A stretch of 15,423 nt of DNA from Hydnum rufescens UP504 (taxonomy: Eukaryota > Basidiomycota > Agaricomycetes > Cantharellales > Hydnaceae). Shown in pieces: positions 1 through 8,090 of this stretch. The notes under the pieces are model-generated. The model was not told the DNA's origin, searched no databases, and saw only the letters and a list, made by a program, of their open reading frames with translations. Numbering within the stretch: position 1 is the stretch's first letter; each line of letters opens with the position of its first letter. The position numbers were made by a program, and so were the translations under genes. The stretch is taken from positions 275,797 to 291,219 of the forward strand of contig MU128959.1 in the NCBI GenBank assembly GCA_014904985.1, in the 5' to 3' direction.

Positions 1-264
1 ATCTCGAGGATAACGTCAGCACAGTCCCGCCTCCCAAGAATGTACATATTAATTCACTCACTTGGAACGTGTTGAAGCAGTCTGTCAGATTTTCTCCATG
101 CTCGATATCGCAATCTTGATTTTATCGCGCGTGAGGATCTCGAGGATAACGTCAGCACAGTCCGCCTCCCAAGAATGTACAATTAATTCACTCACTTGGA
201 ATGTGTTGAAGCAGTCTGTCAGGTTTTCTCCATGCTCGATATCGCAATCTTGATTTTATCGCGC
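1..264. repeat. 136-bp direct tandem duplication spanning an exon-intron boundary
   Basis: The segment 1-130 recurs at 137-264, with a period of 136 bp. Both copies begin ATCTCGAGGATAACGTCAGC and end TTTTATCGCGC. They differ by two single-base losses and a few substitutions. Read on the minus strand, the unit contains the 3' half of exon 2 and the whole of intron 2 of TPR gene copy A. Copies B, C and D have the segment once. Confidence 0.9.
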
Positions 265-829
265 TTGGCATAACTGTTGAGGACATTCAACTGAGACCAC
301 CGCAGTGCATCGTCCCTGATTGCCATTAAGTTCCTATCGCCGAAAGATATATAATGAGCACATAGAATGGGCAAGGATGGGGGAAAACGAACCGCTTTAA
401 GCAAACAACCTTGCCGCTGTCGGCGTGCCCTCGACGATTGGAACGTTACTCCTCTCGACTCGTCCACCAAGGATTGAAGAAACTTCAGGACTCGAAATAT
501 AAGGTGTTTGCATCCATCTTTTCCCTCGTGCATTGCTTTAACTGCATCGATCATCCCTGATATGACATCTACGACTTGACTCAGCGGCCAGCAAGCGCGA
601 GCGGGAGACTAGGAATATCGTCCAGCATCGAGGCCATGGAAAGCGCAGCATCCCATCCTGGACGAGCGGTTTCGTTGATGTAATCTGGATACGCTGGCGG
701 AGGTGTGGTTGAAGGGCCACGGGTTGGTTGAGCGATCGAGGGGGAACCCCCCGGGTTAGGATGATTAGATTGGGGTGATGCCGATGACACAGTGGGTCTC
801 CTAAGTGATAAAAATCCTCTGGAGGGCAT
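1..829 (-). pseudogene. TPR gene copy A, 5' part only (helical N-terminal domain), frame-broken
   Basis: This is the 5' portion of a minus-strand gene homologous to copies B and C; its TPR exon lies beyond the left edge. The start is ATG at 829 (MPSRGF), the position conserved in copies B and C. Exon 1 is 829-393, intron 1 is 392-334 (weak donor GTTCGT, acceptor ATAG), and exon 2 is 333-196. The exon 1 product has a Pro/Ser-rich leader, then the motif PGWDAA and a hydrophobic stretch ending LPLALAG. Against copy C, one base is missing near 575, which gives LALAGR and then a stop. Another base is missing near 452 (after DESRG) and another near 235 in exon 2. The beginning of the window is also a duplication of exon 2 and intron 2. 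A functional product is unlikely unless these are assembly errors. Closest relative in the window: copy C. Confidence 0.7.
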
Positions 830-999
830 GGGGGTGCTGTGTGTGCTCGAGAGAGGCGCTTCAAGGCGATGCAAGCCGGATCTTAGTGCATTGAGCACAC
901 ATTCAATTCTTCGATCCTTCAAGAATCCGGATGGTTCCAATCGTCTGGTGTGACACACCCGACAGACGCGTTGAAGAGCACACGTTCTAATCGATAGAT
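830..999. other. Short divergent intergenic region between TPR gene A and kinase remnant A
   Basis: About 170 bp separates the conserved ATG of the minus-strand TPR gene from the first block shared with kinase remnants B and C (from AATCGATAGATTT near 988). It is similar to 11228-11396 in unit C but not to the corresponding region of unit B. A shared divergent promoter could lie here, but I see no clear TATA box. Confidence 0.4.
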
Positions 1000-2420
1000 T
1001 TGGTGACTTTACTCGCTGGGAAGTCTATAGGAAAAGTCGCCCAGCATCGTTTTATAAGACCAGTGCACTTGGGTAATCAGGACAAACGCTTGAAAGACGT
1101 GGGCACAGAAGATCACCTCCACGCATCCCGCTGCTTAGGGAGGGTGGACCATGTCCACTGTTCTAGCCATGTGTACGTCGAGACGCGTCATTATGAATGC
1201 GCAAATCTCCGGGCTCGTCGATCCGTCACCTCCATGCAGACTTGAAGCAAAGAAAATCTGGTTCAGGCTCCACGGCCCCCAGCCCTGGAGCAGCTCATGA
1301 ACACTAATCATGGAAGGCTTCTGCTAGCTGAAGGCAGGCTCTTCATCAGGTCTGATCCCATCAGCTAGCCCACCAGAATACGAATTCCTGCCGAGGAGCT
1401 TATGCGAGCGCCGAGTACTACAACGATGGGAGGTATGCATATATGAAAAAGCATCTGCCTCGTTGTGGCAAAATGAGGATTCTGGTGCATGAGGTTCCGC
1501 GGAGCCATCTGCTGTACGCAAGAGGCCGCGAAGGTGGAGCCCTCTGGAAGCGGGTCATGTACCCGAGGGTTATTGTCCACAAGAGGCTACTTCCCATGAT
1601 TCACATCTGGACTGCTGACGACGTCATGAAGGTGAGATATTACTTCATGTAAGTTCCCTGGAATAAACAGATCAACATGATTCCTAAGGACCAATTCCTT
1701 TAGGTCGTCCTTGAGTCTATCGACTCATGGGCACTCTTCGCCGTGACTCGGCGAATAACATTGCGATTTTCCGTGCTGGTGCCGAAGCCATTAATGTTCC
1801 TATTGACTATGATCCATCCAGCATGACCTTAGAAAAACCCCTACTCGTCATTTTATGGCTCTCGATCTTATAAAGGGTGCCCTCGTGCCTCATCACGCGA
1901 GACGCGATATTGAACCGATGTTTGGGGTACTAGCCTGGTTTGCCTTCGCTTGTGCTACTTCCAATTGCTCGTCTTGACTACCTCTATCCTCCAAATCTAG
2001 TAACTGCTAAACTGTGGATTTCACATCGTTCACTCCACACTGTGTACACTCTTCAAGCCGACGCGCCAGAACTAGAAATGACGCGATCGATGTACTCGGC
2101 CTGGTTTCCTTGTCTGAAGAGGACATCCTCCATCTTTGCTCATCCATCATGATTCCTTGGGAGGGTTCAGATCCTGAGGCTTCAGGTGGACAGAACGATG
2201 ATCTACTCGCGGCCTCGTTTCATGCCCCCAGGGATGATGTCTCTCTGCGGCGTGTTGTGCTTGCACCACTCGGTCTGGCGGATGGACAAGATAATTCATT
2301 TGTGGTTGCAGACGATGATGGGTTTCGATGGCAGACGTTCGGCGATCTGGCCACCTTGTATCTCTTTTTTCTCTGTTTGCTACGGGTCTCAAAGAAGCAG
2401 AAATAGCTGAATGCCAAGAG
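1000..2420 (+). pseudogene. FunK1-like protein kinase remnant A
   Basis: This is a degenerate plus-strand kinase gene. An N-terminal block near 1380-1640 carries the remnants AEYYNDG, YMKKHLP and LLPMIHIWTADDVMK. An intron-like segment follows, ending at TTTAG about 1703. The catalytic loop is at 1739-1759, where HRD reads RRD (CGC CGT GAC) followed by SANN, and IDYD stands where DFG is expected. After one frame change, about 1845-1975 reads HFMALDLIKG and HHARRDIEPMFGVLAWFA, which matches the C-lobe signature of fungal FunK1-type kinases (a conserved H..R.D.E..F.VL..). Loss of the catalytic-loop His, one missing codon in the loop and the frameshifts argue for a non-functional gene. A 3' block to about 2420 is conserved with units B and C but is unidentified. 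The kinase call rests on motifs only. Confidence 0.6.
2014..2406 (+). CDS. Uncertain 130-codon open frame at the 3' end of kinase remnant A
   Basis: This frame is open for 130 codons and includes SEEDILHLCSSIMIPWEGSD and the acidic segment VVADDDGFRWQTFGDLATL. It overlaps the end of the kinase-like C-lobe in another frame. The same DNA is conserved in units B (about 7300-7610) and C (about 12450-12780), but this exact frame is interrupted there. It may be the C-terminal part of the kinase reached through a frameshift or a splice, or it may be fortuitous. I recognise no domain. Confidence 0.2.
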   Translation: MDFTSFTPHCVHSSSRRARTRNDAIDVLGLVSLSEEDILHLCSSIMIPWEGSDPEASGGQNDDLLAASFHAPRDDVSLRRVVLAPLGLADGQDNSFVVADDDGFRWQTFGDLATLYLFFLCLLRVSKKQK

Positions 2421-2880
2421 TATTCTCCCTTCTCAAGCTTCAGGGTGAGATGTCGCTTTCTGCTTAAGTCTTACCTTCTTTATGCGCTTGACCGTCGCCT
2501 CGTAAAACTCCTGCCTTTCAGTGCATTTGGGGCAATCAGATACACGATAGTTCGTAAAGTAGAGTGGATACAATATAAAGGCGAAGCGAGCAATCCAAAC
2601 AAATGGGGGGGGCTATGATGAAGACTAGGTGCTCCATGCCAACGGCGCCGGGAAAGCGAGCACAATCGATCCACGCCGCCCAATACCCTCCCCGGGATCC
2701 CGCCGCCGCCGCCTCTCTTGGTTATCGGGTGGTGGAGTCCTACACTTCGCCAGTCAACTACTCATATAAAGACCATACCACACGTATTGCAAAGCCTTCC
2801 TGCTTCCTGTTATGCTCATGATGGGGTTGAAAGACGGGCTACGGCAGCGACTCGATGTACAACATGTAAACACTCTCCTC
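2421..2880. other. Spacer between kinase remnant A and the 3' end of TPR gene B
   Basis: No convincing gene is present. The first part (about 2420-2620) is conserved with 7620-7800 and 12790-12980 and contains the shared block GTAGAGTGGATACAATA; it may hold the 3' UTR of the kinase. There is a run of eight or nine G near 2603 and a short GCC-repeat tract near 2700. The second part (about 2640-2830) is conserved with unit B only and contains a TATAAAG element. Confidence 0.5.
2733..2815 (+). promoter_or_regulatory. Conserved block with TATA-like element TATAAAG (2765-2771)
   Basis: The block has the motifs CGCCAGTCAACTA and TATAAAG, a pyrimidine-rich CTTCCTGCTTCCTG run and then ATG. It is conserved at 7950-8036. 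On the plus strand it would drive transcription antisense to the TPR gene. Promoter function is inferred from the motif and its conservation only. Confidence 0.25.
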
Positions 2881-5800
2881 TCAAGCGACGGGAGTCTGTC
2901 CAAAAAGACGACTGGTCACTGAGTAGGTTTCCTGCCGCCCTGAGACGGGGAGACTCTCAAAGGGCCTACCAAGGCGTGAAGAAATGCCCAATGCGGTAAA
3001 AAGGCAGCGCATTATATCGGAACGGAAGACATCGGGGTGATCCACATCTAGCAGGAGAAAAATGCTCATGGCCTCCTCATTTGCCTCGAGCGCCTCATCA
3101 TCACGGCCCAGCTCCGAAAGACGAAGGGAAAGGCTTCTAAGACAGCGAGCGAGAACTGGTCGGAATACTTCCGGTTGATCCCGTGCTAGCAGGCGGTAAG
3201 TATCCAAGGCCTCCTCATTTGCTTTGAGGGCCTCTTCATCGCGGCCTAAGGTCGAAAGATGAACAGAAATATTGGACAGAGAGCGAGCGAGATCCGGGTG
3301 GAATGTATTTGGTTGATCCCCTGCTAGCAGCCGATAAATGTTCAAAGCCTCTTCATTTGCTTTGAGTGCCTCATTGTGGTGGTCAAATTTAGAAAGATGA
3401 AGGGAGTGGTTACTAAGACAGCCAGCGAGATGAGCACGGAATACATCTGGTTGATCCACCGCTAGCTGGCGATGAATGTTTAAGGCCTCCTCATTTGCCG
3501 TGAAGGCCTCACTATAGCGGTGAACGCTCCAAAGACAAATGGAGAGATTGGAAAGGGAGGAGCGAGATCGGGGCGGAACACACCCGGTTGGTCTGCTGCT
3601 AGCAGGCGATAAATGCTGACAGCCTCCTCACTTATCTCTAGGGCCTCCCCATGGGAGCCAAAATCCGAAAGACGAAGAGAGAGGTTGCTAAGAGAGGAAG
3701 CAAGATTTGGTTGGAATACGTTCGACTGATCCGCTGCCAGGACTCGGTAGATGCTCAAGGCTTCCTTGCTTGCTTTGAGTGCCTCTTCATAGCGGCCAAA
3801 TTCCGAAAGATGAGTGGAGAGATGGAAAGAGAATTAGCTAGTTTCGGTCGTAATACATCCGATCGATCGGCTGCTAATAAGTGGTATATGCTTAAGGCCT
3901 CCTCACTGGCCTTAAGTGCCTCTTGATGGCGGCCAAGCTCAGAAAGGCGGACGGAGTGGTCGTTAAGGGAGAAGGCGAGATCGGGGCGGAATGCATCTGG
4001 TCGATCTATCGCCAGGGCGCGATAAATGCTCACGGCCTCCTCAGTTGCCCTGAGCGCCTCGTCATAGCGGCAAAGTTTTGAAAGATGAATGGAGAGATTG
4101 GAAAGAGAGGCAGCAAGTTTCGGTCGTAATACATCTGATCGATCGGCTGCTAATAGGTGGTAAATGCTTAAGGCCTCCTCACTGGCCTCAAGTGCCTCTT
4201 GATGGCGGCCAAGCTTAAAAAGGCGGAACGAGAGGTTGTTAAGAGAAAAAGCAAGATCGGGGCGGAACACATCTAGTCGATCTGCCGCCAACGCACGGTA
4301 AAGGCTGACGGCCTCCTCATTTACCGTGAGTGCCTCTTCATAACGGCCGAATTCCAAAAGATGACTGGACAGATCGGAAAGAGAGGCAGCAAGTTTGGGT
4401 CGGAATACATCCGATTGATCGGCAGCTAATTGGCGGTAAATACTTAAGGCCTCCTCACTGGCCCTAAGTGCTTCTTGATGGCGGTTAAGCACAGAAAGGC
4501 GGGTGGACAGGTTGATAAGAGAGAAAGCGAGCGTGGGGCGGAATGCATCCAGTCGATTCGTCCCCAGCTCGTGATAAATGCCCACAGCCTCCTCATTTGC
4601 CCTAAGTGCCTCTTCATGGCGGCCAAAGTTCGAAAGACAAACGGAGAGATTGTGAAGACAGTGAGCGAGGCCTGGGCGGAATATATCCGCTTGGTCTGGT
4701 CCCATAGCATAATAAATGTTTACCGCCTCTTCACACGCCTTGAGCGCATCCTCGTGGCGACCAAGTGCCAGAAGAAAGGCGGAGAGGTTGTTAAGTGAAA
4801 CAGCCAAGACTCGCGTATCTCCTCGAGCCCGATGCAGCTCCACTACTGTAGTCTGCACCTCAAAGCCCTCCTCCCAAAGTGCCAAATCATGGAGATTCAT
4901 GGACAAATCATCCATCTTTTCTGCCAGGATGGCCGAATTGAGTTTGACTTCCGCCATACCCTGTAGCTCGTTGAGAAGTTTCATCGTGGCCGAAACCGCT
5001 TCGCGAAGTTGCCGTGTTGGGTTCCCAGTCTCGGGCCGATGAATTTTCCATCGCATGAACTGAGCATCACTGGCTGGAGTGAGTGAGATACGTGACACGA
5101 TGTTGCCGATCTCTGATGTGAGCTTGGCGATTTCGATGGTGAGAAATGAGACATAATGGTCGTGCCCCGTTCGCAGTACAGTCACCCCAGGAGATCTATC
5201 CAATCTGGATCAGAGTTCTGTGGGCATCAAACAAGGATGGCACATACCTTGAGTCAGGTGGTGTCGAAGTGGCCTGTAACCCTACTTGCTCCAAGCGTCT
5301 CTGCACGGCCACGGCGATCTGCTCAAACACTGCCTGACCAGCCGGGCGCTCGAAGAAGTCAGAGAGTCCCAGAACAACAGAATCCTAAAAATGGGGGATG
5401 TTAGCATTCGACAAACCAGCTGTAGGCAGAGACAGACTCCTTACACGAGTCTCTTCAGGGTTGCCGGGGGACCGATGGCTCAGGAGATGCAATCGTCTCT
5501 ACTCTGTCCACAAGTCTTATGGATGTAAGGATCTCGAGGATAACGTCAGCACATTCCCACCTCTTCCAAGAATGTACATATTGATTCTCACTTGAAACGT
5601 GTTGAAACAATCTGTCAGGTTTTCTCCGTGCCTCAGTACCCCATTCTTAATTTTATCGCGCATGAGATAGCTGTCGAAGACATTCAACCGAGACCACCGC
5701 AGTGCGTCGGCCCCGATTGCCATCACGTTCCTATCGCCGAAAGAGATATAATGAGCACAGAGAATAGAGAAAGATTGGAGGGAAACGCACCGCTTTAAAG

Positions 5801-6233
5801 CAAGCAACCTTGCAGCTGTCGGCATAGTCTCAACGATTGGCACATTGCTCCCCCTCGACTCGTCCTCCAAGGATTGAAGAAACTTTAAGACTCGAAATAT
5901 GAGGTGTTTGCATCCCTCTTTTCCTTCGCGCATGGTTTCAACTGCTTCGACCATCGCCGATACGACATCTAGAACTTGACCCAGGGGGCCTGCAATCGCA
6001 CCTGGGAGATTAGGAAGACCATCCCGTATCAAACGCATGGCAACGGCGGCATCCCATCCGGGGCTAGCGTTTTCGTTGATGTAATCTGGATATGCTGCCT
6101 GAGGTGCGGTTGAGGGGCCCGAGTCGGTGGGTTGGGTGATGGAGGTGGGACCCCCACGAGTAGGATGGTTAGGCTGGGGTGATGCCGATGAGACGGCAGG
6201 TCCTCCAAACGATGAAAATCTTCCAGAAGGCAT
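2881..6233 (-). pseudogene. TPR gene copy B, full-span: helical N-terminal domain plus 13 TPRs, frame-broken
   Basis: The five-exon model is exon 1 6233-5791, exon 2 5730-5592, exon 3 5532-5445, exon 4 5384-5248 and exon 5 5204-2881, with introns of 60, 59, 60 and 43 nt. Start ATG 6233 (MPSGRF) is conserved across copies. Exons 1 and 2 encode a Pro/Ser-rich leader and a helical domain with PGWDAAVAM, GPLGQVLDVVSAMVEAVE, KEGCKHLIFRVLKFLQSL and ENLTDCFNTFQ. This resembles fungal relatives of the MLKL N-terminal four-helix bundle. Exon 4 gives DFFERPAGQAVFEQIA. Exon 5 begins with a helical linker and then the TPRs. Relative to copy D, exon 3 lacks two bases (the C run at 5466-5470 and the site near 5456), giving an early stop. 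Relative to the repeat consensus, exon 5 lacks one base near 3822 and one near 3561. Without these breaks the product would be roughly 1,040 residues. They could be pseudogene lesions or assembly errors. Confidence 0.7.
2995..4780 (-). repeat. TPR array of copy B: 13 repeats of 46 residues (138 bp)
   Basis: The codons for the EEA motif show on the plus strand as GCCTCCTC-like markers at 4725, 4587, 4449, 4311 and 4173, exactly 138 bp apart, continuing to about 3070. Each repeat reads LGRHEEALxAxEEAxSIYRx then LAADRPDVFRPxLAxSLxNL, i.e. a two-helix TPR with a 12-residue extension. Within 3850-4450 the repeats alternate between a DRSDVLRPKLAASLS type and an FRPDLAFSLN type, giving a 276-bp second-order period. 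Confidence 0.85.
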
Positions 6234-6289
6234 AGGGTGTTGTGTGTTCGAAAAAGGCGCTTCAAAGTCAAGTTGGATGACGCAATCAA

Positions 6290-6745
6290 ATTCTTCGAGT
6301 GCCCGGCCCGGGTACTGTAATTCCAAAATCAGGAAACCACACGCCTCGAGTTTGCTGATTTTACCCATTGGCAATTTAAATTTACAGTAACCTCCTACGA
6401 AAAGTCCCTCGACATCATTTCACAAGACCAGCCTAATTCGGTAAGTACAAGATCTTGTAAACGCGTGGGGCACGGTCCTCAAGCTGCGGGTCCCGAGTGG
6501 CGCTCCACCTCGGATGTTTTTTTGGGATATGAGACCTTTGCCTCGTTGATAGCCTTCCTCTCGTCCTCTGTATTTTTCGGGGTGCTACGCTTAGTATCTC
6601 GTTTCTTCTGTCTTCACCCTCTTGCCTCCCCTTGCTCCTCCTTTTCTTGTTCCTCGTTGTATGCTACCGGTCCATTGTTGCTCATTTTGAGGCCCCTTTG
6701 GGGTCGTCTTCCCGCTACCTCTCAGTGCAACGGATACACTCTACC
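6290..6745. other. Segment unique to unit B, with pyrimidine-rich tract
   Basis: Units A and C have about 160-170 bp between the TPR gene ATG and the AATCGATAGATTT block. Unit B has about 518 bp, so roughly 350 bp here has no counterpart. A strong C/T-rich stretch runs about 6595-6660 on the plus strand, which is typical of fungal core promoters. Read on the minus strand, the same DNA gives a lysine- and glutamate-rich frame containing KKRDTKRSTPKNTEDERKA, with no recognised homology. It could be an insertion remnant or the ancestral promoter lost from the other units. Confidence 0.4.
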
Positions 6746-6749
6746 GATT

Positions 6750-7620
6750 AATCGATAGATTTCGTGATTTTTCCCACTGGGAAGTCTAGGAAAAGTCGCC
6801 CAGCGGCCCAGCATTGTTTTGTCCGACCAGCGCACTTCGGTTATGGGGACACACACTTGGATTGGGTGGGGCACGACCACCATTTAGAATGCGACTAGAG
6901 CCTTAAAACAGGGTTTAGCATTTTTGAAAAGAGATTTCACAAGCCAAGCGTCGAGTTGCGTGTCGAGCCAAATCAACATCTCCAACTCGTTAAATCATCG
7001 ACCTCTATACCCTTGATATCTTGACATGGACGCCAGCGCACCGCGCTGCTCAGGGAGGTGATTCACACCCACCGTTCTAGTGATGCGCACCTCAAGACGC
7101 GTCCAAGTCGTTACGGATGCACAAATCTCCGGGCCAGTCGATCCGTTGATGCAGACTCTAAGAAAAGCAAACCCAGCGCCAACTCTCAGACCTGGAGCAG
7201 CTCATGAACACCAACCACGGTGTGAAGATAGGTCATTAGGCCTAATCCATCAGCCAGCCCACCAGAATACGAGTTAAAGCCAACGTGCCGGAACTAGAAA
7301 TGACGCGATCAAAGTACTGGGTCTGGTTTCCTTGTCTGAAGTACATCCTCATCTTTGATCATCCATCATAATTCTTTGAGAGGGTTCAGATCCTGAGGCT
7401 CACGCTGGATAGAACGATGATATACTAGTGGCCTCGTTCTATGCCTTTGAGATGATGTCCCTCTGCAGCGTGTTGTGCTCGTACTGCTTCGGTGCGGAGG
7501 ATGGACGAAATGATTTCGCGGACGGCGATCATTCTCGATGGTGGGACGTTTGGTGATCTGGCCATCTTGCATCTCAGCTTTCTCTGTTTGCTGCGGGCCA
7601 CAAGGAAATAGTGATAGCTA
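6750..7620 (+). pseudogene. FunK1-like kinase remnant B with catalytic core deleted
   Basis: It aligns with remnants A and C at both ends: the GGGAAGTCTAGGAAAAGTCG block near 6779 and the CCACCAGAATACGA and GAAATGACGCGATCAA blocks at about 7259-7313. About 665 bp present in A (about 1387-2054) and C (about 11769-12433) is missing, with the junction near 7276. The missing part carries the catalytic loop and the C-lobe signature, so no kinase activity is possible from this copy. The 3' block (7300-7610) remains and has frame breaks. Confidence 0.6.
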
Positions 7621-8090
7621 AATGCCAAGTCTCCTTCTCAAAGCTGCAGCGCGAGATTTCGCTTTCCGCTTCAGCCTTGCCACATTTTTTGTGCTCAATT
7701 GCTGCTTTCGTTAAACTTGTGCCTTACAGTGGATTTGGGACATTCAGATATACGATACTTCGTAAAGTAGAGTGGATACAATACGAAGGCGAAGTCAAAC
7801 AAGTAGGGGCAGCTATACGTGATTACTCAAGTGAGCAGTTAGGTGCCAATGCCAACGGCACACCACAAAAACAAGCACAATCGCCTCTATGGCGATCGAC
7901 CCCGGCCGACACCCTCCCCCTACCTCTCCAGCTCATCGGTATCCAGCGGTGGAGTCTTCCACCTCGCCAGTCAACTATGAATATAAAGATCACATCAGGC
8001 CTATTGCGACAGCCTTCCCACTTCCTGTCACGCTCGTAATGAGAGCCTTTCCTCAAAGACGATGGGCTGCTCCATTGCGTGGGGTCTAAG
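7621..8090. other. Spacer between kinase remnant B and the 3' end of TPR gene C
   Basis: No gene recognised. The first half is conserved with 2420-2620 and 12790-12980. The second half contains the block with TATAAAG at 7982-7988 that is shared with 2733-2815. The plus-strand frame at 7611-8039 (142 codons) has no conserved counterpart frame in the other units and is probably fortuitous. Confidence 0.45.
7950..8036 (+). promoter_or_regulatory. Conserved block with TATA-like element TATAAAG (7982-7988)
   Basis: This is the unit B counterpart of the 2733-2815 block: CGCCAGTCAACTA, TATAAAG, then a CTTCC-rich run. It is absent from the equivalent spacer at 12990-13070. Promoter function is a guess based on the motif and its conservation. 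Confidence 0.25.

Noticed and set aside
1000..1245. Plus-strand frame of 81 codons, with a counterpart at 11407-11682
   Set aside because: The frames begin with TTG rather than ATG. After about 28 similar residues the two copies diverge through indels, so a real start exon for the kinase is not supported.
2603..2720. G run and GCC-repeat tract as a possible functional element
   Set aside because: Short and not conserved in units B and D; treated as simple-sequence drift.
2995..4780. CRISPR-like regular spacing
   Set aside because: The 138-bp period is coding, in frame, with no short conserved repeat separated by unrelated spacers. The DNA is intron-containing and eukaryotic.
4475..5042. Plus-strand open frames of about 107-108 codons opposite the TPR exon (also 9184-9570, 14075-14371, 14316-14756)
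   Set aside because: They mirror the strongly patterned minus-strand TPR codons and recur wherever the repeat does. Their sequence shows no domain, so they are shadows.
6234..6374. 47-residue N-terminal extension of TPR gene B from ATG 6374
   Set aside because: The start MPSGRF/MPSRGF is conserved in A, B and C, and copy C has an in-frame stop upstream of it. Only the last few residues of the extension (EAPFSN) resemble the other copies, because the 5' UTR is similar.
6465..6758. 97-codon plus-strand frame rich in Leu, Ser and Phe, resembling a membrane protein
   Set aside because: It coincides with the C/T-rich tract, which gives such residues by composition alone, and has no counterpart in the other units.
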